64,000 bases of DNA. Origin: Denitrobaculum tricleocarpae (GTDB taxonomy: Bacteria; Pseudomonadota; Alphaproteobacteria; Kiloniellales; Kiloniellaceae). A program made the position numbers and the translations under genes. The notes beneath the pieces are model-generated. The model had not been told where the DNA came from. It searched no databases and saw nothing but the letters and a program-made list of their open reading frames with translations. Of the stretch, positions 9,798-20,185 are shown piece by piece; position 1 is the first letter of the stretch, and every line of letters begins with the position of its first letter. The stretch is from assembly GCF_007004665.1 (NCBI RefSeq), contig NZ_ML660055.1:434001-498000 (forward strand), read 5' to 3'.

Positions 9798-9832
9798 TTA
9801 GTATTATATTTGATAAATAATATAAATACTAA
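9798..9832. repeat. Imperfect AT-only inverted repeat
   Basis: TTAGTATTATATT (9798-9810) is mirrored by AATATAAATACTAA (9819-9832) around an 8-base centre. It could extrude as a cruciform or act as a binding site; at this base composition chance is also plausible. Confidence 0.45.
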
Positions 9833-9902
9833 TAATTATGAAAATAATGAGGCTAAAACAAATATATTTATACGAAAAATTAATGATATCCGATCGAAAT
9901 AC

Positions 9903-9912
9903 ACCCTAGGGT
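9903..9912. promoter_or_regulatory. Palindrome ACCCTAGGGT, possible operator
   Basis: A perfect 10-base palindrome lies just upstream of a TATATATAAA stretch (about 9923-9932) and 88 bases before the autotransporter ATG. Its position near a likely -10 element suggests an operator, but no regulator is identified. Confidence 0.35.
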
Positions 9913-10000
9913 AAGCATCTTGTATATATAAAAACAATTTTTCGGACTCGATCCGGAATGCAAGGACGCAACCCTCGTGTGATATCGGCTCGGGTTTGCG

Positions 10001-13000
10001 ATGACCTCTTTTTATCGTCGCCATATATCGTTATCGGCGTTCAAGGCTCCTTTTGGTGTATCTGCTTTGTTCGGTTTTCTGGCTGCGGCCGTTTTACCGC
10101 TTGAAGCTGTCCATGCCGGAAACTGCGCGCCGGCCATTGATGGTGCCTCCCTGGCTGCGGCGATCGGTCAGGTCAACGCCGGAACCTGTGACACCATCGA
10201 GATTACGGGCGATATCACTCTCTCCAACCAGGACCTTCCTGTGATCGACCGTAATGGCGCTACGATCACCATCCGCGGCAGCGGCGGATCCCGTACGGTC
10301 GATGGGACCGGAACCTCCCGGCTTTTCACCGTGGTTGGTGGCAATGTCACCATGCAGAACTTCAATATTTCTAATGGTTTGGCCAAGGGTGGTGATGGCG
10401 GCGACGACGGTGCCGGGGCTGGTGCGGGAGGTGGTGCACTCGGCGCAGGCGGCGGTGTTTTTGTCGCCGCGGGTGCCAGTGTGACCTTGAGAGACGTTGA
10501 TCTTAGCGGCAACTCGGCTCAGGGCGGTAAAGGTGGTGATGCCGCGTTGACCGGAGGGTTTTTCAGCGGCGGCGCCGGCGGGGGTGGGTTGAATGGCGGA
10601 AACGGCGGGTCTGGCTCTGCTGCAAACAAAGATGGAGGAAAAGGCGGCGGCGGGGGGTTCGGCGCAGATGGCGGCGATGTGACGTCTGTCGTCAACAGCC
10701 ATGGCGCCGGTGGTGGTGGCGGAGGCAACAATGCTCAATCGGGCGGGACCAGTGGGCTCGGTGGTGCAGGAGATAGCGGCCACGGCGGCAGCGGTTCAGC
10801 GCAGGACAGTGGCACCGCGGGAGGTGCCGGCACGGATATGGGCGGCGGTGGCGGGAGCGGCGCTATAAATACAAATTCCGTGGGTGCGCACGGAGGTGAT
10901 GGCGGCGCTTTGGGCGGCGGCGGCGGGGGGAGCGGAGCCGCTGGTCCCAATTCCCCGGTATCAGGCGCTGATCGTGGCGGACATGGCGGGTTCGGCGGCG
11001 GCGGCGGTGGTGGTGGAACAAACATCGAGAATTCGCCAGGCTCCCACTCGGGAGGTGCTGGTGGTATGGGGGGATTTGGAGCTGGCGGTGGCGGTGGCGG
11101 TTCGGTGCTGACCTACGGTGACGCTTCTCCAGGCAACTCTGACGGTGGTACAGGCGGCTTGCTCGGTGGGCAGGGCGGCGACGGGGGCGCACACACCTCG
11201 GCTCTTGCAAGCGGTGGCGGCGGTGGTGGCGGTGCCGGCGCCGGCGGTGCGGTCTTTGTACAAAATGGCGGCACCCTGATCCTTGGTGAAGGTGTCACTT
11301 TTGGCGGGTCGGGGGCCAATCGTGTAGCTGGCGGTGTGGGCGGCAGTTCGGGGTCTACGGCGGAAGATGGCGATGACGGCGCGGCTGGAGGGGCCGCCGG
11401 CGCCAAGGTCTACGCGATCGATGCCTCCGCCGGGTTGGGAGACTACGCCGCCGTTGGCTTTGACGTCGCGAACGGTAACGTCCGTACGCTCTCAGGCGCA
11501 GATGCCGATCTGCTGCAGAGTGGATATAGCGGCCAGTTGGCGAAAACAGGCGCAGGCGAGCTGGTGGTATCATCGCCGACTGCCCTCACGACAGGTGGTT
11601 GGTCTGTGGCCGCAGGCAGCCTTCGGGGCAATACAAGCAACCTCGCCGGCGATATCACGACGGCGGGCCTGGTTTACATCAGTCAGGATTTCGATGGCGT
11701 CTATGCCGGTGATCTGAGCGGCGACGGTGGGGTCGTAAAGACCGGGACCGGGACGGTGACTCTGACCGGAAACAACAACTCCCATCGCGGACCTGTGCGG
11801 ATTGAGGGTGGCGCATTATCGGTCAGCGGCTCGGGCCTTGGTGATACCTCGGCAGTGATCCTTGCCGGCGGTGATCTTACCGTAACCGGCGGCGTCGAGA
11901 GGATCGGATCCCTGGCCGGTGGTGGAGGCGGTAACGGCAATATCCTGCTCAACGGTGCGCTTGAGGTGGGCGCCGACAACAGCAGCACTGAATTTGCCGG
12001 CGTCATCTCAGGCACCGGCGCCTTGCGCAAGAGAGGTACCGGTACGCTTACCCTGAGTGGGCTGAACACCTACAGCGGCCCTACAACGGTGGTTTCGGGT
12101 GTTTTGGTCGTGAACGGGGCAATTGTGTCGGACACAACGGTCACTCCGAATGCCAGGTTGGAAGGTACAGGCAGCCTTGGTCGCATCGATAATCGCGGCG
12201 AGCTGGCGCCGGGGAACGGAATCGGGACCATGACGGTGAACGGTAATTTGATTTTGAGAAATGGGAGTGTGCTTGAGATCGAGTTCGATGCGGCGGGCAA
12301 TGCGGATAAGATCGTCGTGGCCGGCACGGCGACACTGGATGGTACGCTGCGCATGCTGCCTCAAGTGGGAGCTTATACCAAGAATCACAGATATCTAGTG
12401 ATCGATGCCGGTGCTGTGACGGGCAGTTTTTCTGCGGCGGATATCGCGCAGAGCACGCGTCTGGCTGGTGTGCAGGTCCAAGTCACAATCACGGCAGATC
12501 AGGTGTTCATGGAGCTGACCGGGGCCTCAATCGGGCAGATTGCGGACGACTGGCCCAGTGGTCCGGTAGCAGACTATATCGAACCTTTGCGTCGCGACGC
12601 GAGAGGAGATCGTGCGAAGGCTCTTTCCGCTCTTGAGCTCCTCCCCATAGGCGAACTGAACGATGCGTTGAACGCTTTGTCGCCGCAGACTGTCGATGCA
12701 ATCCCCGAAATGAAAGGGGCTTATCATCGTTTGATGACGGGTTTGATGGAGGCACGTTTGCGTCGCCTGCGCGCGGCGCCTGACGTCGTGAACCGGAGCA
12801 GCGGATCGGCGCCCCTGCCCTCCCGTTGGGACTCCTTGCCGGACCAGACAAACTGGAACTGGCAGCCACCCAAGAGCTTGAAGGATGAGGTGCTGGCTGT
12901 TGCACATTTAAGCGAAGAGAGTGCTTCCCTGTTTGAGTACGATGGCCTTCCTTACACATTCTGGACCCAGTTGATCGGCGAGACCGGTCAGAAGGAGACC

Positions 13001-13777
13001 GAGAGCCGGTTTTTGGGATACGACTATCAGATTTATGGCCTCGCGACGGGTGTTGATCGCCGGCTCTCTCAGGAATGGGAGGTCGGGGCCGTTCTTGCGC
13101 TTGGCCGGAGTGAAGCCGAGTTCGACCGGGATCGCGGGACGACCGACGGCGAAACCCTCGCAGGCGGTATGTTTGTGGGCTGGACACCGGAGCCCGATGT
13201 CGCGCTTGATCTATCCCTATGGGGAGATGCAACCCATCTTGAGATGCAACGCAACATTGCATTCACGGGCATCGACCGCCAAGCGGATGCAGACGTGGAC
13301 GTAAGGTCCTTGGGCATCAAGCTGCGGGGTGAGTTGAGACAGCAATTATCGGACCATTCCTACGCCGGCTATGGCGGACTTGGCTATGTGAGCAGCTGGC
13401 AGGAGTCCTACTGCGAGACAGGTGCAGGGTCTCTAAATCTCTGCGTCGAAGATGCCATGACGGGCGAGTTTTTCGGTGAACTTGGGGTGAAGATCGCTCA
13501 CGACGTCGTTTTTCCCGAGAGCAGACTCACATTGGATGCCGACTTTGCGCTCGTTGCAAATCTGCCGACCGATGATCGTGCCATACGGTCAGGTTTTGCC
13601 GGTGACGGCACCTTTGAAATTGCCGGAGACGATGATTTTGACGCAGGCATATCGCCAAGCTTCGGTGCGTCCTACCAGGCAGATGACCAGCTATCGATTT
13701 CAGCGCGTTACGAAGGGCACTTCGAAGAGGACCTGACCGTTCACGGCGTTCAGCTGGGTTTGCAATATCGATTCTAA
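10001..13777 (+). CDS. Type V autotransporter with glycine-rich passenger
   Basis: This 1258-residue protein has a signal peptide (charged start, hydrophobic core, AVHA cleavage near residue 39), a right-handed beta-helix-like passenger and a C-terminal autotransporter beta-barrel from about residue 985 ending in Tyr-Arg-Phe. Residues about 127-416 are extremely Gly-rich (GGGG and GGxGG runs). Later come autotransporter-associated strand repeats such as VVKTGTGTVTLTGNN and LRKRGTGTLTLSGLNTYSG. The family exports its passenger to the cell surface, often for adhesion; the ligand here cannot be told. The ATG at 10001 is the first after an in-frame stop (9980-9982) but lacks a good ribosome-binding site. 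The gene stands alone behind an AT-rich region. Two Cys near the mature N-terminus and two in a barrel loop (CETGAGSLNLC) are unusual for autotransporters. Confidence 0.9.
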   Translation: MTSFYRRHISLSAFKAPFGVSALFGFLAAAVLPLEAVHAGNCAPAIDGASLAAAIGQVNAGTCDTIEITGDITLSNQDLPVIDRNGATITIRGSGGSRTVDGTGTSRLFTVVGGNVTMQNFNISNGLAKGGDGGDDGAGAGAGGGALGAGGGVFVAAGASVTLRDVDLSGNSAQGGKGGDAALTGGFFSGGAGGGGLNGGNGGSGSAANKDGGKGGGGGFGADGGDVTSVVNSHGAGGGGGGNNAQSGGTSGLGGAGDSGHGGSGSAQDSGTAGGAGTDMGGGGGSGAINTNSVGAHGGDGGALGGGGGGSGAAGPNSPVSGADRGGHGGFGGGGGGGGTNIENSPGSHSGGAGGMGGFGAGGGGGGSVLTYGDASPGNSDGGTGGLLGGQGGDGGAHTSALASGGGGGGGAGAGGAVFVQNGGTLILGEGVTFGGSGANRVAGGVGGSSGSTAEDGDDGAAGGAAGAKVYAIDASAGLGDYAAVGFDVANGNVRTLSGADADLLQSGYSGQLAKTGAGELVVSSPTALTTGGWSVAAGSLRGNTSNLAGDITTAGLVYISQDFDGVYAGDLSGDGGVVKTGTGTVTLTGNNNSHRGPVRIEGGALSVSGSGLGDTSAVILAGGDLTVTGGVERIGSLAGGGGGNGNILLNGALEVGADNSSTEFAGVISGTGALRKRGTGTLTLSGLNTYSGPTTVVSGVLVVNGAIVSDTTVTPNARLEGTGSLGRIDNRGELAPGNGIGTMTVNGNLILRNGSVLEIEFDAAGNADKIVVAGTATLDGTLRMLPQVGAYTKNHRYLVIDAGAVTGSFSAADIAQSTRLAGVQVQVTITADQVFMELTGASIGQIADDWPSGPVADYIEPLRRDARGDRAKALSALELLPIGELNDALNALSPQTVDAIPEMKGAYHRLMTGLMEARLRRLRAAPDVVNRSSGSAPLPSRWDSLPDQTNWNWQPPKSLKDEVLAVAHLSEESASLFEYDGLPYTFWTQLIGETGQKETESRFLGYDYQIYGLATGVDRRLSQEWEVGAVLALGRSEAEFDRDRGTTDGETLAGGMFVGWTPEPDVALDLSLWGDATHLEMQRNIAFTGIDRQADADVDVRSLGIKLRGELRQQLSDHSYAGYGGLGYVSSWQESYCETGAGSLNLCVEDAMTGEFFGELGVKIAHDVVFPESRLTLDADFALVANLPTDDRAIRSGFAGDGTFEIAGDDDFDAGISPSFGASYQADDQLSISARYEGHFEEDLTVHGVQLGLQYRF

Positions 13778-13779
13778 GA

Positions 13780-14076
13780 CTATTCCGGATCGCTGCCGCC
13801 GTTTTGCTCCAGCCTGCGCCGGGCTTCCTTGCGTTGAAACCAGCGAAAGAAGAAATAGATCCCGCCGCACACGAGGACTAGGCCCAGACCGACCTGTCCC
13901 ACGGCCGGCGGCAGATGCATGGTCTCGGCAGCGATCGCCAGCACGGCTCCGACCAGCACATTGGCGATCATGATCCACATGATGCTGGTGAAGATGGCGT
14001 CCTTGGGCTCCGCTTGCGCGTGGCGCGAGGCCGAGTTGTCCCGTCGGGGTGGTTCGGGTTGCGAATTATCCTGCAC
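13780..14076 (-). CDS. Small two-helix membrane protein, unknown function
   Basis: A 98-residue frame starting with GTG at 14076, preceded by AAAGG at suitable spacing. The first 30 residues are polar and charged; residues about 30-50 and 55-78 form two hydrophobic segments (IMIANVLVGAVLAIAA, VGLGLVLVCGGIYFFF), and the tail is basic then acidic (RKEARRRLEQNGGSDPE). I do not recognise the family. It converges on the autotransporter gene with only 2 bases between stops. A TTGCCG-N18-TATACC promoter candidate lies on the minus strand (14141 to 14112). Membrane topology and start context support a real gene. Confidence 0.65.
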   Translation of the reverse strand: MQDNSQPEPPRRDNSASRHAQAEPKDAIFTSIMWIMIANVLVGAVLAIAAETMHLPPAVGQVGLGLVLVCGGIYFFFRWFQRKEARRRLEQNGGSDPE

Positions 14077-14200
14077 GAAAGAGCCTTTCTCTGCCCGGAG
14101 GTGTTAGCGCAGGTATACCGCTGTGCTTGACATGACGGCAAGACTAGCCAAATTAGCGCCGACACTCGAGAAATCGTTGGGATGAAAAAGCGCCTCGCGC

Positions 14201-14231
14201 CTTGCAGGCCGTGAGTCTCTGCTTATATAAC
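14201..14231 (+). promoter_or_regulatory. RpoH-type heat-shock promoter of dnaK
   Basis: CTTG (14201-14204), exactly 17 bases, then CTTATATAAC (14222-14231). This matches the published alphaproteobacterial heat-shock promoter consensus CTTG-N17/18-CYTATNTNNG at all but the last position. It lies about 100 bases before the dnaK ATG and no CIRCE element is present, so sigma-32 control of dnaK is the likely mode. Confidence 0.7.
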
Positions 14232-14329
14232 CCGCTAAGCATTACGGTTATTTAACTTCACCTAACGGGACCAAGCGGTGGTGCTTGCTGAATAAGGCCA
14301 CCCAAGAGTTTGCTACGCGTGAGGAGCAC

Positions 14330-16270
<1,941 letters not shown>

Positions 16271-16293
16271 AGTCTAGGCTGCTGATTGAGAGG

Positions 16294-16337
16294 GGGCTGT
16301 CGTGAAAAGGTCATAAGGCCGCTCGCGACAGCCCTTT
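16294..16337 (+). terminator. Hairpin after dnaK, possible (partial) terminator
   Basis: GGGCTGTCG (16294-16302) pairs perfectly with CGACAGCCC (16326-16334), followed by TTT only. The U-tract is short and the loop long (23 bases), so it may attenuate or protect the dnaK message rather than fully stop transcription into dnaJ. Confidence 0.5.
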
Positions 16338-16450
16338 CAGCGGCTGGGGAAGAGACGAAGGCAAGTGAGGATTCATGTCGTTTGACGAAACCCTGGAGGG
16401 GATTCGTCTAGCTGTGATCCGATCTAAGGGCCGAAGGCCTGGGGTAATCG

Positions 16451-17584
16451 ATGTCAAAGCAGGACTATTACGAAACGCTGGGGGTAACGCGCGATGCCAG
16501 CGCCGCGGATCTGAAATCCGCGTACCGGAAGCTCGCAATGAAGTATCACCCGGACCGCAATCCAGGTGATGCGGAAGCGGAACAGCAATTCAAAACCATC
16601 AACGAGGCTTACGGCATCCTGAAAGACGAGGATAGCCGAAACGCTTATGACCGCTATGGCCATGCTGCCTTTGACGGCGGTGGCGGCGGCGGTCGTGGCG
16701 CGGGTGGTTTCGACTTCAATTTCGGCAGTGGTTTCGCCGACATCTTCGATGAAATGTTCGGCGCAATGGGCGGCCGGCGCGGTGGCGACGCGGCACGCGG
16801 CTCTGATCTCCGCTTCAATATGGAGATCTCGCTCGAAGACGCTTACAGCGGCAAGACGACACAAATTCAGGTGCCGACCTCGGTTCCTTGCGACGTCTGC
16901 GACGGCAGCGGGGCTGAAAAGGGATCGTCGCCGGTTTCCTGCTCCACCTGTGCGGGCCGCGGACGTGTCCGGGCGCAGCAGGGCTTTTTCACCATCGAGC
17001 GCGCGTGCCCGAGTTGTCAGGGTGTGGGCCAGGTCATCGAGAAACCCTGCCGTCCCTGCGGTGGCCTTGGCCGGGTGGACAAGGAAAAGACCCTGCAGGT
17101 CAATGTGCCTCCCGGTGTTGAGGACGGAACGAGAATCCGTCTTGCCGGCGAGGGCGAGGCCGGCATGCGCGGCGCATCACCCGGTGATCTCTACATCTTT
17201 CTCTCGATCATGCCGCATCGCATCTTCCAGCGGGACGGTGCGAACATCTACTGCCGTGTTCCAATCCCCATGACGACCGCCGCTTTGGGGGGATCCGTCG
17301 AGGTGCCTGTCATCGACGGCGGCCGTGCCAAGGTCTCCGTGCCGGCCGGAACCCAGGCAAACCAGCGTTTCCGCCTCAAGGGCAAGGGCATGACGGTGCT
17401 GCGCTCCAGCGCGACCGGCGACATGTATGTTGAGGTTTCAGTGGAAACGCCGGTCAGCCTGACCAAACGCCAGCAGGAACTGCTGCGGGAATTCGCGGAA
17501 GAAGGCGAGAACCACAAAACCAATCCTGAATCCCACGGTTTCTTTAGCCGGGTGAAGGAGTTCTGGGAAGATCTCACCGAATAG
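16451..17584 (+). CDS. dnaJ: Chaperone protein DnaJ
   Basis: Full type I DnaJ of 377 residues: J domain with the HPD tripeptide ([11 protein letters not shown]), Gly/Phe-rich linker (about residues 75-110), four zinc-binding repeats from about residue 147 ([32 protein letters not shown]) and the C-terminal substrate-binding domains. It delivers substrates to DnaK and stimulates ATP hydrolysis. It lies on the same strand as dnaK. Confidence 0.98.
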   Translation: MSKQDYYETLGVTRDASAADLKSAYRKLAMKYHPDRNPGDAEAEQQFKTINEAYGILKDEDSRNAYDRYGHAAFDGGGGGGRGAGGFDFNFGSGFADIFDEMFGAMGGRRGGDAARGSDLRFNMEISLEDAYSGKTTQIQVPTSVPCDVCDGSGAEKGSSPVSCSTCAGRGRVRAQQGFFTIERACPSCQGVGQVIEKPCRPCGGLGRVDKEKTLQVNVPPGVEDGTRIRLAGEGEAGMRGASPGDLYIFLSIMPHRIFQRDGANIYCRVPIPMTTAALGGSVEVPVIDGGRAKVSVPAGTQANQRFRLKGKGMTVLRSSATGDMYVEVSVETPVSLTKRQQELLREFAEEGENHKTNPESHGFFSRVKEFWEDLTE

Positions 17585-17724
17585 CCTGTGGCGCGGCGCT
17601 CTCGCGGGCGGCGGACAGGGATCCCAATCTGGGCAAGTTCTATCCGGCGTGCTAAACCCGCACTGCGGGCTGGTGACGCGATTCTTCGTTTCGGAATGAT
17701 CCGGACCAACCCCTCAAAGAAGAA

Positions 17725-18552
17725 ATGAGAGCGGGGCAGATGGGCGACTGTAAAATCGGAATACTCGGCTGTGCGGGCCGGATGGGCCGCATGCTGATTG
17801 CGGCGACGCACGACCGCGCCGGCTGCGCTGTCGTCGGCGGCACGGAACCCGCAGGAAGCCCGTCTTTCGGCAAGGATCTCGGGGAACTGGCAGGTCTCGG
17901 CCCTATTGGAATCTTGGCCGCGGAGGATGCGTCTGCCCTCTTCACAGCATCCGATGTGGTGATTGATTTTACCGTGCCTGCCGCAAGCGTAGCCCACGCG
18001 GATATGGCGGCTGAGAGCGGGACCGCGCTTCTCATCGGCACGACCGGTCTGACTGGGGATCAAATTGCAATGATTGAGGCGGCCGGCAACAAGGCACCGA
18101 TCCTGATCGCCGCTAACATGAGCCTCGGGGTCAATCTTCTGCTCGAAGTCGTCGAACAGGTCGCGGCTGCTCTGGACGAAGACTACGATATCGAGGTCCT
18201 GGAGATGCACCATCGACATAAGGTCGATTCGCCCTCGGGGACGGCTCTTGCGCTCGGCAAGGCGGCTGCGGCTGGCCGTGGAGTTGATCTGGAGGCCGTT
18301 GCCGATAAAGTGCGTGACGGCATTGTCGGCGCCCGTAAGCGCGGGGACATCGGCTTTGCGACGCTGCGCGGCGGTGATGTGTCCGGTGAGCATTCGGTCA
18401 TCTTTGCGGCGGATGGTGAACGGGTGATCCTCAGCCATAAGGCCTCAAATCGTGAGGTCTTCTCGCGAGGCGCGATCACGGCGGCGCAGTGGCTGAACGG
18501 CCGTCCCGCCGGTGTCTATTCCATGAAAGACGTTTTGGGTCTCTCCAAATAG
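17725..18552 (+). CDS. dapB: 4-hydroxy-tetrahydrodipicolinate reductase
   Basis: DapB performs the NAD(P)H-dependent second step of the diaminopimelate/lysine pathway, feeding peptidoglycan synthesis. The dinucleotide-binding motif GILGCAGRMGRML is at the N-terminus (the usual Ala-x-Gly pattern reads C-A-G-R here), and the catalytic His/Lys segment is EMHHRHKVDSPSGTAL. Start could be ATG 17725 or ATG 17740; the latter puts the glycine motif closer to the N-terminus. Length 270-275 residues is normal. The dnaJ-dapB gap (140 bases) shows nothing clear. Confidence 0.96.
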   Translation: MRAGQMGDCKIGILGCAGRMGRMLIAATHDRAGCAVVGGTEPAGSPSFGKDLGELAGLGPIGILAAEDASALFTASDVVIDFTVPAASVAHADMAAESGTALLIGTTGLTGDQIAMIEAAGNKAPILIAANMSLGVNLLLEVVEQVAAALDEDYDIEVLEMHHRHKVDSPSGTALALGKAAAAGRGVDLEAVADKVRDGIVGARKRGDIGFATLRGGDVSGEHSVIFAADGERVILSHKASNREVFSRGAITAAQWLNGRPAGVYSMKDVLGLSK

Positions 18553-18561
18553 GGCATCCCG

Positions 18562-18807
18562 CTACTCGGGAATTTCCACGGTGACCTTGATGGCGGCATA
18601 GTAAGCCGCGAGATTTGCGATGTCTTCGTCGCTGAGACCCTGAGCGATGATCGACATCTGCTGGTGGGTTCGCTCGCCTGACCGAAACGCCTTGAGCTGC
18701 TTCGTGATATAGATCGCCCCCTCGCCCGCCAGATTGGGCACGTCGGGCATTTTCCTCAGCCCGTCGATGCCGTGGCAGACGCGGCAACCGCTTTCAACAT
18801 CTGATTA
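18562..18807 (-). pseudogene. Cytochrome c553-like fragment lacking start and signal peptide
   Basis: Reading leftward after a TAA at 18808-18810, the frame gives a heme-binding motif C-R-V-C-H-G, then MPDVPNLAGEGAIYITKQL, FRSGERTHQQM and GLSDEDIANLAAYYAAIKV, the classic body of a small class I periplasmic cytochrome c. However, between the in-frame stop and the heme motif there are only about six codons and no ATG, GTG or TTG, and no secretion signal, which such proteins require to mature in the periplasm. The first available ATG (18750) lies after the heme motif. The gene thus looks 5'-truncated. A sequencing frameshift or a rare start codon is the alternative, though an upstream signal sequence is not obvious in the 18 bases before the DUF2244 stop. 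Confidence 0.65.
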
Positions 18808-18824
18808 AGCGCAGGTGTTTTTAT

Positions 18825-19352
18825 CTATATCTGGGCGGGTGAGATGTTCGCCTGTCGCGCTTTCATAAGGGCTTCCGACACGACATTGGCGACTTCCGCG
18901 CGCTCTTCGGGGGCCAGAAAGCTCCCGATCACGAGGCTTTTTCCGTGCGAGCGCAAAGTCAGCGCCGAATCATGTTCCACCGGGTTGTCGATGTGAACCT
19001 GCAGCCAGGCCGGCTGAAAGTGCCAGCGCTTTGCTTTGCCGTGGTAATTCACCTTGGTAACTTCCAGATCATCCGGCGACATGCACAGCGTCTCGTAGTT
19101 GCGCCCATCCCGGTAGTTGATGCGGAACGCAAAATAAATCAGCAGTACGTCTAGTCCCATGAAGCCGACAACCGGCCAGGCGCCGGCCAGAAAGAAGGCC
19201 AGTCCGCCGACGAAGCTGATCGCGCAGACAGCGCTCATCAGAATCACGAAACCACGCGGACTGAGGCTCCGGTTGGGCCTCAGGCAGGCATCAAGCAGAA
19301 GCGGCTCTCCGCTTCTTACAGTGTGCGGCGCTTGTGTCTCGACAGCAGTCAT
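18825..19352 (-). CDS. DUF2244 domain membrane protein
   Basis: The 175-residue product from ATG 19352 (MTAVETQAPHTV) has two adjacent transmembrane segments around residues 35-80 (GFVILMSAVCAISFVGGLAF, VVGFMGLDVLLIYFAF) and a conserved soluble tail with YETLCMSPDDLEVTKV, KRWHFQPAWLQVHID and the LVIGSFLAPEERAEVA motif. This matches DUF2244, found widely in alphaproteobacteria beside nth; function is unknown. The frame is open much further upstream but that part is antisense to nth. It is divergent from nth with about 63 bases between the starts. Confidence 0.88.
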   Translation of the reverse strand: MTAVETQAPHTVRSGEPLLLDACLRPNRSLSPRGFVILMSAVCAISFVGGLAFFLAGAWPVVGFMGLDVLLIYFAFRINYRDGRNYETLCMSPDDLEVTKVNYHGKAKRWHFQPAWLQVHIDNPVEHDSALTLRSHGKSLVIGSFLAPEERAEVANVVSEALMKARQANISPAQI

Positions 19353-19415
19353 GGAGAGAGCATAATACGAAAACCTGAATTCTTCGATAGTTTCTCTGAA
19401 AGTTTGATCCGCGCC

Positions 19416-20135
19416 ATGAAAAAAGCCGACAGAATTGAATTCTTCGACCGCTTGGCGGCTGCCCTGCCCGAGCCCAAGGGCGAGCTGGATTATGTCAATG
19501 TCTATACCATGCTGGTCGCTGTCGTGCTCTCGGCGCAGGCAACGGATGTCGGGGTCAACAAAGCCACCAAAGAGCTCTTCAAGGTGGCCGACACCCCGGA
19601 GAAAATGCTGGCTCTGGGTGAGGCGAAACTGAAGTCGCATATCAAAACCATCGGCCTCTTCAATTCCAAGGCCAAGAACGTCATGGCGCTGTCGAAGCTG
19701 CTGGTCGAAAACTACGGCAGCTTGGTTCCCGATGACCGCGATGAACTTGAAAAGCTGCCGGGGGTCGGCCGTAAAACAGCGAACGTCGTCGTCAATCTCG
19801 CCTTCGGCCAACCGACCATTGCCGTGGACACACACCTGTTCCGGGTCTCGAACCGGACCGGTCTGGCACTGGGCAAGACGCCGCTGGAGGTCGAGCGGAA
19901 GCTTGATAAGGCGGTTCCGGCCGACAAGAAGCTGCATGCCCATCACTGGCTGATTCTGCATGGGCGGTATGTCTGCAAAGCCCGCAAACCGGAATGCCCG
20001 AGTTGTCTGGTCCTGGATCTCTGCGCCTACAAGGCCAAGACGACCCTGGAAGCTCCGAAACCGGCTTCAAAGCCCAGAGCTGCCAAGAAGAAGACCGCAA
20101 AGCCCGCCGCGAAACCCCGTAAGCGCGCTGTCTGA
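19416..20135 (+). CDS. nth: Endonuclease III
   Basis: Nth is the base-excision-repair glycosylase/AP lyase for oxidised pyrimidines. The helix-hairpin-helix LPGVGRKTANVV contains K120, the catalytic aspartate is D138 (AVDTHLFRV), and the [4Fe-4S] cysteines are C187, C194, C197 and C203, identical in position to E. coli Nth when the ATG at 19416 is used. That agreement fixes the start. A Lys/Ala/Pro-rich basic tail of about 25 residues follows the cluster and is not part of the enzyme core; it may help DNA binding. Divergent from the DUF2244 gene. Confidence 0.97.
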   Translation: MKKADRIEFFDRLAAALPEPKGELDYVNVYTMLVAVVLSAQATDVGVNKATKELFKVADTPEKMLALGEAKLKSHIKTIGLFNSKAKNVMALSKLLVENYGSLVPDDRDELEKLPGVGRKTANVVVNLAFGQPTIAVDTHLFRVSNRTGLALGKTPLEVERKLDKAVPADKKLHAHHWLILHGRYVCKARKPECPSCLVLDLCAYKAKTTLEAPKPASKPRAAKKKTAKPAAKPRKRAV

Positions 20136-20185
20136 GCTCACGGTGTATAGAAATCAGAGTATCGAAGCCGGGCGAATGGAGCTGC

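Larger units (their letters stand above)
9544..10000. other. AT-rich intergenic island upstream of the autotransporter
   Basis: No convincing gene is seen in these 457 bases. GC drops sharply: 20 G/C in the 120 bases 9781-9900 (17 %), against a clearly GC-rich surrounding. It holds an imperfect inverted repeat (9798-9832), a perfect 10-base palindrome (9903-9912), a TATATA run near 9923 and a small hairpin with a T5 tail (9644-9664) that has no obvious upstream gene on the plus strand. The region is the likely control region of the autotransporter gene, and its composition resembles DNA bound by H-NS-like silencers. Confidence 0.7.

Noticed and set aside
9836-10024. 62-codon minus-strand frame in the AT-rich island
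   Set aside because: Overlaps the autotransporter start, has no ribosome-binding site, and its composition follows the AT-rich DNA.
10380-11250. Gly-rich repeat region as a possible CRISPR or satellite array
   Set aside because: Units vary in length and sequence and stay in frame as Gly-rich protein; no constant repeat or spacer structure.
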